Numbered from the stretch's first letter, positions 41,724-52,046 are shown. The stretch: DNA of 64,000 bases from Planomonospora parontospora (GCA_014647935.1 BMQD01000018.1:62001-126000); one strand, 5' to 3'. Numbers and translations are program-made. The notes: a model not told the origin generated them from the sequence alone.

Positions 41724-41726
41724 CCT
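41721..41726 (+). promoter_or_regulatory. Leaderless -10 element of pyrD, overlapping a stop codon
   Basis: TAACCT is 8 nt before the pyrD ATG at 41735, and its TAA is the stop codon of the GAF-ANTAR gene. Confidence 0.5.
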
Positions 41727-41734
41727 GACCGGTG

Positions 41735-42802
<1,068 letters not shown>

Positions 42803-42803
42803 T

Positions 42804-42824
42804 TAGTACCCTGGGGGGGTACTA
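42804..42824. promoter_or_regulatory. CsoR-type copper operator
   Basis: TAGTACCC and GGGTACTA form a perfect 8-bp inverted repeat around TGGGG, 36 bp before the copper chaperone ATG. GTACCC..GGGTAC with a G-tract is the hallmark of CsoR operators. Directly after it the heptamer GAGATCA recurs (42827-42849) in a short tandem run. Confidence 0.75.
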
Positions 42825-42859
42825 TCGAGATCACTGAGATCATCGAGATCGGAGGCATC

Positions 42860-43063
42860 ATGAGCGTCGCCACCTACACCGTCACCGGCATGACCTGCGG
42901 GCACTGCGTGAGCTCGGTCAAGGAGGAGGTCGGCGAGGTCCCCGGCGTCACCGCGGTCGAGGTCGACCTGGAGTCCGGCCGGGTGGACGTCACCGCCGAC
43001 CCCCTCGACGACGGGGCCGTCCGCGCCGCGATCAAGGAGGCCGGCTACGAGGTGGCCGGCTGA
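42860..43063 (+). CDS. copZ: Copper chaperone with heavy-metal-associated domain
   Basis: The product is 67 residues, a single HMA fold (ferredoxin-like) with the metal site TGMTCGHCVSSV (Cys 13 and 16) and the conserved late loop KEAGYEV. It carries Cu(I) to a copper ATPase. GGAGG stands before the ATG. The CsoR-type box upstream fits copper induction. No copA or csoR gene lies in the window, so this copy is detached from its usual operon. Confidence 0.9.
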   Translation: MSVATYTVTGMTCGHCVSSVKEEVGEVPGVTAVEVDLESGRVDVTADPLDDGAVRAAIKEAGYEVAG

Positions 43064-43196
43064 CGGTCGCCCGACCCGTCTCCGGGCCCGGTGCCCGTAC
43101 GGCCCGCGTCCGGCCCGGCGTCCGCACCGCCGGCGCCGGGAGCGCGCCGCCCGCCCTCCCCGCCCGCCCGTGGCACCGGGCGGGCGGAGAAGGCGA

Positions 43197-44957
43197 TCAG
43201 AAGCTCGTGCTGGGGCGGGTGGAGTCGGCGCTGCGGGTCAGCTCCTCCACGTGCTTCATGGCGTCCTCGACCCTGACGACGCCCGGCCGGTGGCGGCGCC
43301 ACCCGGTCCCGCCGCGCTGCCAGGGGTGCGGACCGGAGAGCGGCCTGTACTCCACGCCCAGCGCGTCCAGCCGCCCGAGGTGCCGCTCCAGCCGGGCGTC
43401 GAACGAGGGGTCGGCCGATCCCGACCAGGCGACCTCCGCCAGCGCGCACCCCCGGGGCCACGCCCGGTAGTCGACGGCCCGCCCGTCGGGCAGGCGCTCG
43501 CTCCACAGCTGGAACTGCGCCCCCAGCACCCGCCCGGCCTCCTCGGGCTCCCACGACTCCGGCGCCGGGGCGAACCCCGCCACGTCCGCCACCGTGATCG
43601 CGTCCCCGATGGCGACGGGCTCGTCCTCCGACGACGCCTCCGCGTAGTCGAAGTAGAGCGGGAAGATCGGCGTCTGCACCACGTCGTGCCCGGCCGCGGC
43701 GGCGCTGCGGGCCACCCCCGGACCGCGCCAGGGCATCACGACCGTGTCCGGCCGGAGCGCGCCGCTGACGAACGCCTCGTCCCAGACCACCGCCCGGCTG
43801 CCCCGCTCCGCCAGCACGTCCGCGAGCCGCCGCAGGAACCACGCGTGCAGCTCACCCGGGCCGGAGAGCCCCAGCTCCGCCTGGAACGCGGTGATCTCCG
43901 CCGACGCCGCCCAGTCGTCGAGCACGCACTCGTCCCCGCCGATGTGCACGTACGGCGTCTCGCCCAGCGCGCCGAGCAGCTCGTCGAGGACGGCGGTCAG
44001 GAAGTCGATCGTGGGCGGCAGCGGGGAGAGGATGGCGGGGGAGATGCCCCACCGCTCCAGCACCCCGAACGGCTCCGGCGTCCGCCCGTCCGCGGCGCGC
44101 GCGTCGAGCTCGGGATGGGCGGCGAGGATCGCCGAGGCGTGTCCCGGCACGTCGATCTCCGGGACGACCGTCACGGCCCGGTCCCGCGCGTAGGCGGCGA
44201 TCTCGGCCAGGTCCTCCAGCGTGTAGTACCCGCCGTGCGGGACGTCGTCGAAGGTCTCCTCCTCGCGGTAGTAGCTGGTCACCGTCCGCGGCCGGTGCGA
44301 GGCCACCTCGTGCAGCCGGGGGTACGCCCGGCTCTCGACCCGCCAGCCCTGGTCGTCCACCAGGTGCAGGTGGAGCCGGTTCAGCTTGTGCGCCGCCATG
44401 AGGTCGATCATCCGCAGCACCTCCCGCTTCGGCAGGAAGTGCCGGGCCACGTCCAGGTGCGCGCCGCGCCAGGAGAACCTCGGCGCGTCCGCGATCCGCA
44501 CCGCCGGGACGCTCCCGCCGGCCCGGCCGGTGCGGAAGGCCGTGTCGGGCAGGAGCTGGCGCAGGGTCTGCGCGGCGTAGAACGCCCCCGCCTCCCCGGC
44601 CGCCGCGATCCGCACGCCCCGGGACGACACCTCCAGCCGGTAGGCCTCGGGCCCCAGCGCGGCGTCCCGCTCGACCGCGACCGCCGCGTCGGGCACCGCG
44701 CCCGTCTCCCCGGCCGCCGTCCCCGTCGTGCCGGGCGCCGTACCCGTCTCCCCGGCCGCCGGGCCATCCGCCTCCGGTGGCGCTCCCCGTCCCGCCGGCC
44801 CCGTGCCGTCCCCGGTGGAGCGCAGGTCCAGGGCCGGAAGCGCCCGCCGTACGGCGTCCACCAGGTCGGCGGGACCGCAGATCGGGTCACCGGGGGACAG
44901 GTCGAAGGAGCCGGGGCCGTACTCGGCGGACACGGGACGGGGAAGCAGGTCGGTCAT
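43197..44957 (-). CDS. Beta-N-acetylhexosaminidase, GH20
   Basis: The product is about 586 residues. An N-terminal GH20b-like domain (1-155) contains a low-complexity insertion (about 50-90, repeats of AGETGT and AP/AA) and FYAAQTLRQLLP. The catalytic barrel follows: WRGAHLDVARHF, HKLNRLHLHLVDDQGWR, VPEIDVPGHA and the catalytic Asp-Glu pair in HIGGDE (about 340). It releases GlcNAc from chitin or peptidoglycan fragments by substrate-assisted catalysis. No signal peptide is visible from the ATG at 44957, so it is probably cytosolic. The GAAACTTTC palindrome lies 37 bp upstream. Confidence 0.88.
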   Translation of the reverse strand: MTDLLPRPVSAEYGPGSFDLSPGDPICGPADLVDAVRRALPALDLRSTGDGTGPAGRGAPPEADGPAAGETGTAPGTTGTAAGETGAVPDAAVAVERDAALGPEAYRLEVSSRGVRIAAAGEAGAFYAAQTLRQLLPDTAFRTGRAGGSVPAVRIADAPRFSWRGAHLDVARHFLPKREVLRMIDLMAAHKLNRLHLHLVDDQGWRVESRAYPRLHEVASHRPRTVTSYYREEETFDDVPHGGYYTLEDLAEIAAYARDRAVTVVPEIDVPGHASAILAAHPELDARAADGRTPEPFGVLERWGISPAILSPLPPTIDFLTAVLDELLGALGETPYVHIGGDECVLDDWAASAEITAFQAELGLSGPGELHAWFLRRLADVLAERGSRAVVWDEAFVSGALRPDTVVMPWRGPGVARSAAAAGHDVVQTPIFPLYFDYAEASSEDEPVAIGDAITVADVAGFAPAPESWEPEEAGRVLGAQFQLWSERLPDGRAVDYRAWPRGCALAEVAWSGSADPSFDARLERHLGRLDALGVEYRPLSGPHPWQRGGTGWRRHRPGVVRVEDAMKHVEELTRSADSTRPSTSF

Positions 44958-45197
44958 GGCCCCGATCATGCCGAACCCGCGAGGAAATAGGAAGGAAACT
45001 TTCCGGATGTTCTGCAGGGCGGACCGGGCCCGGGGAACCCGAGGGCGGACCGCGCAGGAGAGCCCCGAGAGCGGACCGCGCCCGGGAGACGACCCCGGCG
45101 TGGGCCGGGGTCCGGGCAGGACGGGCGTACGGGGGACCGGCGCCCGCACGAGCGGGTCCCACGGTCCGGGCCCGGCCGGTGCGGCGCGAATCGGCGC
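44958..45197. other. Intergenic region upstream of the hexosaminidase
   Basis: This holds the palindrome at 44994-45004. The remainder (45010-45190) is GC-rich with repeated GCGGACCGCGC-like motifs and no supported gene. Confidence 0.4.
44994..45004. promoter_or_regulatory. Palindrome GGAAACTTTCC upstream of the hexosaminidase
   Basis: A perfect palindrome apart from its central base, 37 bp before the GH20 start. It shares GAAACTTTC with 26571-26581. On the coding strand it reads GGAAAGTTTCC, the core I recall for ROK-family repressors of chitosan and amino-sugar genes in Streptomyces. The repressor gene is not in the window. Confidence 0.55.
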
Positions 45198-46124
45198 CTA
45201 CGTGAGGTAGTCCTGCAGCCCGTTGGCGAGGGAGAGTGCGATCCTCGCCCGGAACTGCGCGTTCCTGAACTTCCGCGCCTCATCGGCGTTGCGCATGTTG
45301 CCGCACTCGATGAAGACCTTGGGCACCTTGGAGAGGTTCAGTCCGCCGAGGTCGTTGCGGAAGCTCAGCGCGTTGCGCCCGATGTAGGTGGAGTACGGCA
45401 GGCCGGTGCCGTTCCTGAAGGCGTTGCGCACGGCGCGGCCGAGCTTCTCGGAGTCGTCCACGACCGGGTCCACCGGACCGTTGATCTTCTTCGGGATGAT
45501 CACGTGGAAGCCGCGGTCGGTGGCGCGGGCCCCGTCGGCGTGCACCGAGATGGCCGCGTCCGCCCGGGCCCGGTTGCCGACGGCCGCCCGCTCGGTGATG
45601 CACGGGCCGACGCCCGTGTTGTTCGGGCGGGTCAGCTTCACCGTGGCGCCCCTGGACTCCAGGAGCGCCTTCAGCCGCCGGGACACGTCCCAGGTGAAGG
45701 CCGCCTCGGCGTAGCCGTCGTTGGTCGCGGTCCCGGTGGTGTCGCAGGCCTTCTTGTGGGTCAGGACGTCGACCTGCCGGTTGATCGCCGACGGGTCGCG
45801 GTAGTTGTGCCCGTTGTGGCCGGGGTCGATGACCACGACCTTGCCGCGCAGCGGCTTGACCGCGGCGCTCCCGCCCGGTGCGGGGACCGTCGAGTCGGAG
45901 GTCGCGGTGGTCTCGCCGGAGGGGGGCGCGGTGCGCTCCTCGGCGGGAGTGGCCGGCGCGTCGGAGTCCGGCGAGCCGGCGGGCGCGGAGGCGCCGGGGT
46001 CCGCCGGGCTCGTGGCGGGTCCGGGGCTCGCCGGGCCCGCCGCGCCGTCGTCCTGGGCGCCGCCGCAGGCGGCGACGCCCAGACCGCACAGGACGAGGGC
46101 CGCCGCGAGTGCTCTGCTGGTCAC
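45198..46124 (-). CDS. Lipoprotein N-acetylmuramoyl-L-alanine amidase
   Basis: The product is about 308 residues. The signal peptide ends in a lipobox LGVAAC (Cys about 19), followed by a long Pro/Ala/Ser linker (20-85). An Amidase_3 domain then follows: VVIDPGHNGHNYRD (first Zn His), SVHADGA (Zn His) and VFIECGNMRN (catalytic Glu). It cleaves the amide bond between MurNAc and the stem peptide outside the membrane. I use GTG 46124 with GGGAAG upstream. The linker is long enough to reach the peptidoglycan. Confidence 0.9.
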   Translation of the reverse strand: MTSRALAAALVLCGLGVAACGGAQDDGAAGPASPGPATSPADPGASAPAGSPDSDAPATPAEERTAPPSGETTATSDSTVPAPGGSAAVKPLRGKVVVIDPGHNGHNYRDPSAINRQVDVLTHKKACDTTGTATNDGYAEAAFTWDVSRRLKALLESRGATVKLTRPNNTGVGPCITERAAVGNRARADAAISVHADGARATDRGFHVIIPKKINGPVDPVVDDSEKLGRAVRNAFRNGTGLPYSTYIGRNALSFRNDLGGLNLSKVPKVFIECGNMRNADEARKFRNAQFRARIALSLANGLQDYLT

Positions 46125-46339
46125 GTTCTTCCCTTCGCGCGGAACCGTCGGCACCCCAACCTACGCGGCCCGGCACCGTGATCGGTGCCCGTCGGTGCCG
46201 TCGGACGGTCACGGACCTGACGGCCGCGGCCGTCGGGCACGGTCATCGGCCGGCCGTCGGAGCGGTTCCGGGCGCGATCACCGGACGGTCGCCGACCCGG
46301 TCGACGAGCGCGATCCCCGGCCGCGATCCCCGGCCGGGA

Positions 46340-46600
46340 TCACCAGGCGTGCTCGCCGGTCTCCTGCCGTTGCAGGAGTGCGGCGAGTTCCTGCGCCTCC
46401 TCGGCGTCGACGCCCAGCACCACGCGCGGCCGCCCCCAGGGATGGTCGATCGAATGGGCGACGTAGCTGGCCACGGAACCCGTCGTGGCGGCGGCCTCGG
46501 CCTCGGCGCCGCGACCCCGGGCGCTCCGCCACTGTGCCCACGCCCGCTCCAGCTCGGAGGCGGCGCGCTGGGCGCATGACACCAGTTCTGGATCACGCAT
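46340..46600 (-). CDS. Small conserved hypothetical protein
   Basis: The product is 86 residues, acidic, probably helical at the N-terminus (CAQRAASELERAWAQWRSAR), with a central VASYVAHSIDHPWGRPRVVL and a C-terminal helix EEAQELAALLQ. GGGGG lies 5 nt before the ATG. The composition is that of a real actinobacterial gene. Function unknown. Confidence 0.7.
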   Translation of the reverse strand: MRDPELVSCAQRAASELERAWAQWRSARGRGAEAEAAATTGSVASYVAHSIDHPWGRPRVVLGVDAEEAQELAALLQRQETGEHAW

Positions 46601-46672
46601 AGTTACCCCCTTGTCACGCCAGAGTCAACACGAGGGACTCGTGGCGGCTCCGAGGGTTTGCCCAGCCTTGGT

Positions 46673-46719
46673 GCCCGCCTGGAGACGGGGTGACCCTCCC
46701 GGACCCCCTCCAGGCGGGC
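46673..46719 (-). terminator. Terminator after the lacI-type gene
   Basis: GCCCGCCTGGAG (46673-46684) pairs perfectly with CTCCAGGCGGGC (46708-46719), and an inner GGGGT/ACCCC extends the stem. It begins 2 bp after the stop codon. No T-tract, as is common in high-GC genomes. Confidence 0.75.
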
Positions 46720-46721
46720 GC

Positions 46722-47807
46722 CTACGCCCCGGCGGGGCCCGTGCTGCGCCGTACGACGAGTTCGGGGGTGACCTGCCGCAGGCGGGACGCCTTCCGCGGG
46801 TCGCCGATGCGGTCGCTGAGCAGCGCCGCGGCCGAGCGGCCCATGGCCCGGCGGGGCTGGTCGACGGTGGTGAGGGAGATCGTGGGCACGCCCGCCAGGT
46901 GGGTGTTGTCGTATCCGACGACGGACAGGTCCTCGGGGACCCGCAGTCCGAGTTCGGCCGCGGCGGCGAGCACACCCATGGCCACCATGTCGTTGGCGGC
47001 GAAGACCGCGGTGGGCCGGGGGTCGCGGGTCAGCAGGCTCCGCGCCGCCCGGGCGCCGCCCTCCTCGGTGGGGTCGCCCTGCTCGACCATGATGTACGGC
47101 GCCAGCGCGTGCCGGCGCATCGCCACCAGGTAGCCCTCGCACCGGAACCGGCCGGAGGAGGACCGGGTCCCCTCGATGTGGGCGATCCGGCGGTGGCCCA
47201 GCTCCACGAGGTGGTCGATGGCCAGGCGCGCGCCCAGCCGGTCGTCGTCCACGACGACGTCCACACCGCCGAGGTCGATGTCGCGCTCACCCACCACGAC
47301 CATGGGCGTGTAGCCGGTGGCCTCGATGAGCGTCTCGCTGGTCGGCGGGATGCCGAGCAGGACGAGCCCGTCCACCCGCAGTTCCAGGAAGGCCTCGACG
47401 GCCTCGTCCTCGAAGGCCGGGTCCCACTGGCTGTTGCCGATGAGCAGCCGCAGCCCGTCGCCGTGCAGGCTCTCCTGCAGGCCGTCCAGGAACTCGGCGT
47501 AGAAGGGGTTGTGCAGGTCGGCGACGAGGGCCCCGACCAGGTGGGTGCGGCCCTCGACCAGGCTCCGCGCGACCGCGTTGGGACGGTAGCCGAGGTCCCG
47601 GGCGGCCTGCAGCACGGCCTGCCTGCGGTGCTCGCTGACGTGCGGTGATCCGCGCAGCACGAGCGAGACCAGCGATTTGGAGACACCGGCTCGTTCGGCG
47701 ACGTTGCGGATGGTGGGACGTGGTCGCGGCCCGCCGCCGTCCGGGAGGACGGCTGCGGCGAACTCGCGGGTTCGGGTGACGGCGGTGTTGACCGGCGGTC
47801 CTGACAT
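46722..47807 (-). CDS. LacI family transcriptional regulator
   Basis: The product is 361 residues. The LacI helix-turn-helix is preceded by an unusual 30-residue N-terminal extension. The motif is TIRNVAERAGVSKSLVSLVL with the hinge helix GYRPNAVARSLVEGRT (about 32-87). The periplasmic-binding-like ligand domain follows, with VGALVADLHNPFYAEFLDGL, GRDID-like loops and FAANDMVAMGVL. GGGGGAG precedes the ATG. No sugar operon is adjacent, so its targets are elsewhere, possibly the hydrolases in this window. Confidence 0.9.
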   Translation of the reverse strand: MSGPPVNTAVTRTREFAAAVLPDGGGPRPRPTIRNVAERAGVSKSLVSLVLRGSPHVSEHRRQAVLQAARDLGYRPNAVARSLVEGRTHLVGALVADLHNPFYAEFLDGLQESLHGDGLRLLIGNSQWDPAFEDEAVEAFLELRVDGLVLLGIPPTSETLIEATGYTPMVVVGERDIDLGGVDVVVDDDRLGARLAIDHLVELGHRRIAHIEGTRSSSGRFRCEGYLVAMRRHALAPYIMVEQGDPTEEGGARAARSLLTRDPRPTAVFAANDMVAMGVLAAAAELGLRVPEDLSVVGYDNTHLAGVPTISLTTVDQPRRAMGRSAAALLSDRIGDPRKASRLRQVTPELVVRRSTGPAGA

Positions 47808-47951
47808 GGCTCTCCCCCGGAATGGTGGGTGGGCACCTGCGGAGGGTGTCCTGACGCCCTCTCACTCAAAACGATCGAGTTCCGGATGGGGTACGGCTTT
47901 CGCGGGACGGAACTCGGATCTTGACCCGGCCGCCGTCCGCTCCCACTCCGA

Positions 47952-47957
47952 TAGTGT
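47952..47957 (+). promoter_or_regulatory. Leaderless -10 element of the tetR gene
   Basis: TAGTGT, 7 nt, then GTG at 47965. Confidence 0.5.
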
Positions 47958-47964
47958 GCGCACT

Positions 47965-48648
47965 GTGGGTTCGAGATCCGGGGCCGCGAGGCAGGAGAAG
48001 TCCGGCGACGCGCGACCGGCGCGGCGCAGGCTCAGCGTGGACCGGCGCCGCGAGGAGCTCATGGCCGCGGCGCTGGAGCTGTTCAGCAGGCACGACGCCG
48101 AGGACGTCTCCATCGACGACGTGGCCTCCGCGGCCGGGGCGTCGCGCGCCCTGGTCTACCACTACTTCGGTGGCAAGCAGGAGCTCTACGTCGCCGCGCT
48201 GAAGAGCGCCGCCGCGCAGCTGGAGGCGCGGCTGCGCCCCCACGGGAACGGCCGTCCGATGGACGAGCTGGCCCTGGGGCTGGAGCGTTACTTCGACTTC
48301 GTCGAGGAGCACGCGGCGGGTTTCGCCGCCCTCCTCAAGGGCGGCCCGGCCAACCGCAGCGGCGAGATCGGCGAGATCGTCGACAGTGTCCGGCACCGCC
48401 TGCTCCGCCTCATCATGCGGCAGATGAGGGTCGAGGAGCCGGGCCCGGCCCTCCGCATCACGCTGCGTTCGTGGATCGCCTCGGTCGAGACGGCGGGCCT
48501 CGACTGGCTGGAGCACCGGGACGTCGAGCGGCCCACGCTGGAGCGCATGCTGGTCGACCACATGGTGGCGCTGCTCGGGGTCGCCGCCAACCACGACCCG
48601 CAGGTCGCGGAGCTCCTCGATGAACTGGTCCGGGACCAGCTGCTCTGA
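47965..48648 (+). CDS. TetR family transcriptional regulator
   Basis: The product is 227 residues. A basic N-terminal arm precedes a helix-turn-helix (about 27-75) with LMAAALELFSRHDAEDVSID and ASAAGASRALVYHYFGGKQEL. The C-terminal domain is of the TetR_C type with GFAALLKGGPANRSGEI. GTG 47965 is supported by the TAGTGT leaderless -10; longer frames lack a ribosome site. It is divergent from the lacI-type gene with about 157 bp between starts. Confidence 0.9.
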   Translation: MGSRSGAARQEKSGDARPARRRLSVDRRREELMAAALELFSRHDAEDVSIDDVASAAGASRALVYHYFGGKQELYVAALKSAAAQLEARLRPHGNGRPMDELALGLERYFDFVEEHAAGFAALLKGGPANRSGEIGEIVDSVRHRLLRLIMRQMRVEEPGPALRITLRSWIASVETAGLDWLEHRDVERPTLERMLVDHMVALLGVAANHDPQVAELLDELVRDQLL

Positions 48649-48927
48649 CGAGAGCCGGAAGGCCGGAGAGAGCGGGGGCGAAGCACCGCCGACCGCGGAG
48701 GGGCGTCCGACGGGGCGTCACCGGGGGAGCGGGCCGCCGGTGGACGGATCGCGCGAGGTCCCGGCACGTCCCCGCTGACGGAGCGTCACCGGTTACGGAC
48801 AGTCACCGGCCGGGGAGGCGGCGCCGGGCGGGCGGCGCCGCTCTCCACAGAGCCTGTGCGGTCCACGCGCCCACACTCCCGGTGAGCGCGCGATGTTGTC
48901 CCCCCGGATCCGAGTACGGCCCCCGCC
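48649..48927. other. Intergenic stretch
   Basis: This lies between the convergent tetR and bldC stops. GC-rich, with several GTCACCGG-type short repeats near 48717-48812. No gene or clear terminator is seen. Confidence 0.4.
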
Positions 48928-49131
48928 CTACTCGGAGCGCTGCTGCGGAATCCCCGCGAGCAGCGCGCGAACCTCGGTCTCCCGGTAGCGGCGGTGCCCA
49001 CCCAGTGTGCGGATGGACGTCAACTTGCCCGCCTTCGCCCACCGTGTGACGGTCTTGGGGTCGACGCGGAACATGGTTGCGACCTCCGCCGGGGTGAGCA
49101 GCGGCTCGGCCTCAGGTGTACGAGCTGACAT
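48928..49131 (-). CDS. bldC: BldC, MerR-like DNA-binding developmental regulator
   Basis: The product is 67 residues, essentially only a winged helix-turn-helix: LLTPAEVATMFRVDPKTVTR, WAKAGKLTSIRTLGGHRRY. This matches the actinobacterial BldC family, which binds direct repeats cooperatively and controls the timing of development. GGAGAGG precedes the ATG. The upstream 320-bp region is AT-rich for this genome. It is followed upstream by a conserved gene and the valine dehydrogenase gene, the arrangement I recall around bldC in streptomycetes. Confidence 0.92.
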   Translation of the reverse strand: MSARTPEAEPLLTPAEVATMFRVDPKTVTRWAKAGKLTSIRTLGGHRRYRETEVRALLAGIPQQRSE

Positions 49132-49451
49132 TTGTGCGGCCTCTCCTCCGTGTGGACCGACGACAGCGATCCTGCGACTTGACGCTTGTCACGGATGTCC
49201 CCCTATGGTCCCTTGCGTGCGGCAGTTCGGACCATATGCGGCATCACCCGATGTGACCATACAGCCACACAGAGCGATTGGCGAGTCTTTGGGGCGACTC
49301 ATCTCTCTTGTGTATGCGGTGTTGTCACGCTCGGTGATTCTAGCGACACGTTTCGTGGTATCGCAGTGAAAACGGCAAATTACTCAGTTCGCAGATGCGT
49401 CCCCGGACGTTGACAGCCTCACTTATGCAGGTCAGAGGGGTGATATGCGAC
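49132..49451. other. Long bldC upstream region
   Basis: This 320-base region is clearly less GC-rich than its surroundings. It must carry the bldC promoter. Several short AT-rich tracts are present, but I cannot assign a specific promoter or small RNA. Confidence 0.5.
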
Positions 49452-50309
49452 TCAGTTTGCTGATTCGAGAAGTTGTATTGACCTCCAGCGGGCGATCACC
49501 CTCTGGTACATGGCGAAGGCCAGCTCTTCCTGTCCGGTGTCCAGACCCGTCAGCGCGGCGGCGAGCTCGGCCACCGACTGGTCGGCCCGGAGCTTCTCGT
49601 CGTCCATCAGGTGGACGATGCCGCCGTAGTCCAGCTCCACCAGCGAGTGCGGGTGGAACTCCTCCAGCCAGCGGGCCACGTCCTCGACCTCCTCGGTGAT
49701 GCCGACGTCGCCCACCTGGCGGCGGAGGATCTGCAGCGCGCGGGCGACGCGGCGGCGGGCGTGCGCCATGGAGGTGACGTAGATCAGGTTGCGGGTGGTG
49801 GTCGTCCCCCCGGTTCCCGCCTCGCCGTCGAGGGCCAGCCAGCGCTCGCCCCCGTCGAAGGGCAGGAACCAGGACGTCGGGATGTGCCAGGTCGAGGTGC
49901 GGATGTGGGTGCGCAGCGCGGCCGTCCCGCCGCGGCGCTTGAACCGGTCGAAGTCGTCGGCGGTCTGCTCGGCGATCGACAGCGGCACGAACCGCTCCGC
50001 CACCGCGACGGGGGTCGTCCCCCGGAAGCGCGAGAAGGCCAGCCACGAGCGCAGCCTGCTCTGCCACGGACAGACGTACAGCACGTCGTCCACGCGCCTC
50101 AGATAGGCGTTGGGGCTCTCGTGGACCGGGGCCGGGGCCGGTGGGACCCCCAGGAGACGGGCGACCGCCTCACCGTGCTCGGCGTGGAGCGCGCTCGCCC
50201 GGCGGGGCCGGTCGGGCGTCTCGGCGTAGGCCTGCCATGAGGCGCGCTCGGTGGGGCTGAACGCGGTCAGAGGTTCATAGACGCGGAGGTACGCGGCATA
50301 GGGCAGCAC
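49452..50309 (-). CDS. Conserved actinobacterial protein next to bldC
   Basis: The product is 285 residues, soluble. Motifs include DDVLYVCPWQSRLRSWLAFS, TPVAVAERFVPL, THIRTSTWHIPTSWFLPF and DDEKLRADQSVAELAAAL. No catalytic signature is recognised. Homologues adjoin bldC in related genomes as I remember them, which suggests conservation with a housekeeping or developmental link. Start GTG 50309. Confidence 0.75.
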   Translation of the reverse strand: MLPYAAYLRVYEPLTAFSPTERASWQAYAETPDRPRRASALHAEHGEAVARLLGVPPAPAPVHESPNAYLRRVDDVLYVCPWQSRLRSWLAFSRFRGTTPVAVAERFVPLSIAEQTADDFDRFKRRGGTAALRTHIRTSTWHIPTSWFLPFDGGERWLALDGEAGTGGTTTTRNLIYVTSMAHARRRVARALQILRRQVGDVGITEEVEDVARWLEEFHPHSLVELDYGGIVHLMDDEKLRADQSVAELAAALTGLDTGQEELAFAMYQRVIARWRSIQLLESAN

Positions 50310-50522
50310 GCTCGCATCGTGCCATGAAGAGCCCGCCCTTGTCCGGTACCGGACCGTGCCGGACCCCCTGTCCGCCCGCTTCCGGCCCGGCGCGGGCCCG
50401 GCACGCCGTCCCGGCAGGTGAGAGGGGAGGGTTCCCGGTCGTCACGCTCGGCGGGTTGTGGTTACGCTGAGTCTGATCTCCGCCGCGACGGAGCGGCGGA
50501 CCGGACGACGGGAGTCACCACC

Positions 50523-51638
50523 GTGACGGACGTCTTCGGGCTCTCCCACAAGGACAGCAGCCCGGTGAGCACCCCGATGAGCGGCCAGGCCGGACACGAG
50601 CAGGTGGTCTTCTGCTCCGACGAGCGCAGCGGCCTCCGCGCGATCATCGCGATCCACAACACCGCCCTGGGCCCGGCCCTCGGCGGGACCCGGTTCTACC
50701 CCTACGGGAGCGAGCAGGCCGCGCTGGCGGACGTGCTCAACCTCTCGCGGGCGATGGCCTACAAGAACGCCCTGGCGGGTCTCGACCTCGGCGGCGGCAA
50801 GGCCGTCATCATCGGCGACCCGGAGACGGACAAGAACGAGGCGATGCTCCGGGCCTACGGCCGGTTCGTCCAGTCCCTGGGCGGGCGCTACCTCACCGCG
50901 TGCGACGTCGGCACCTACAGCGAGGACATGGACCTCATCGCGCGCGAGACCTCCTACGTCACCGGCCGCACCCTCGCCCAGGGCGGCGCCGGCGACTCGT
51001 CCATCCTCACCGCCTTCGGCGTCTTCCAGGGCATGCGGGCCGCCTCCGAGCACGTCTTCGGCACCTCGTCGCTGCGCGGCAGGCGGGTCGGGGTCGAGGG
51101 CGTCGGCAAGGTGGGCCACCGGCTGGTCGACCACCTCGTCGAGGACGGCGCGGAGGTGGTGGTCTGCGACGTGAGCGAGCGGGCGGTCGAGCTCGTCCGG
51201 CGCAGGCACCCACAGGTGGAGGTCGTCGCCGACCAGGCCGCCCTGACCGCGGCCGACATCGACGTCTACGCGCCGTGCGCCCTCGGCGGGGCGCTGGACG
51301 ACGGTACGGTCGCCCGGCTGCGGGCCTCGATCGTCTGCGGCGGCGCCAACAACCAGCTCGCCCACCCCGGGGTGGAGAAGCAGCTCGCCGACCGCGGCAT
51401 CCTCTACGCGCCCGACTACGTCGTCAACTCCGGCGGGGTCATCCAGGTCGCCGACGAGATCCAGGGGTTCGACATGGACCGGGCGAGGGCAAAGGCCGAG
51501 AAGATCTACGCTACGACTCTCAAGATTTTCACCACGGCGGCGGAGGACGGCGTCCCGCCGGCTGTCGCAGCAGATAGGCTAGCCGAGCGCAGAATGTCGG
51601 AAGTCGGGCGGATTAGGGGCATTTGGCTAGGTCGCTAG
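50523..51638 (+). CDS. vdh: Valine/leucine-type amino acid dehydrogenase
   Basis: The product is 371 residues. N-terminal catalytic domain: [39 protein letters not shown] with the two catalytic Lys (about 80 and 92), and [12 protein letters not shown]-binding domain: [17 protein letters not shown] and GGANNQL. It deaminates branched-chain amino acids oxidatively with NAD, supplying precursors for branched fatty acids and polyketides. Start GTG 50523. A TACGCT hexamer near 50463 may be its -10. Confidence 0.9.
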   Translation: MTDVFGLSHKDSSPVSTPMSGQAGHEQVVFCSDERSGLRAIIAIHNTALGPALGGTRFYPYGSEQAALADVLNLSRAMAYKNALAGLDLGGGKAVIIGDPETDKNEAMLRAYGRFVQSLGGRYLTACDVGTYSEDMDLIARETSYVTGRTLAQGGAGDSSILTAFGVFQGMRAASEHVFGTSSLRGRRVGVEGVGKVGHRLVDHLVEDGAEVVVCDVSERAVELVRRRHPQVEVVADQAALTAADIDVYAPCALGGALDDGTVARLRASIVCGGANNQLAHPGVEKQLADRGILYAPDYVVNSGGVIQVADEIQGFDMDRARAKAEKIYATTLKIFTTAAEDGVPPAVAADRLAERRMSEVGRIRGIWLGR

Positions 51639-51787
51639 CCCCTCATGCCCCCGCGGCGTACCGAGGCGGGCGCAAAACAGGTACGGTTGTAGTCGAACGA
51701 GAACTGACGCCTCAGTCAGGTGGCGTCAGTGCGTGGTGCGTTAGCGACGAGGGGTCGGGCACGACCCCACACGAGGGGGTCGAGCCA

Positions 51788-52021
51788 ATGGGGCGCGGCC
51801 GAGCAAAGGCCAAGCAGGTCAAGGTTGCTCGCCAGCTGAAGTACAACAGCGGTGGCACTGATCTTGAGCGTCTTCGCAACGAGCTCGGAGTCAGAGACGA
51901 CTCCGTCCACAAGGACGACGCTGACGACTCCTACGATGATCTCGCGGATCGGTATGCCGATTACGCCGATGACTTCGACCCCGGAGACGACCGGGACAAC
52001 GGGACGTCCGGCCGCCGCTAG
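51788..52021 (+). CDS. DUF3073 protein
   Basis: The product is 77 residues. The N-terminal half is basic (MGRGRAKAKQVKVARQLKYN), then ERLRNELG. The C-terminal half is strongly acidic (DDADDSYDDLADRYADYADD). This is the actinobacteria-specific DUF3073 family, normally found next to purM. GAGGGGG lies before the ATG. Function unknown. A perfect terminator follows. Confidence 0.9.
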   Translation: MGRGRAKAKQVKVARQLKYNSGGTDLERLRNELGVRDDSVHKDDADDSYDDLADRYADYADDFDPGDDRDNGTSGRR

Positions 52022-52046
52022 GCGGTCCGCACACTGAGCGGGTGGG

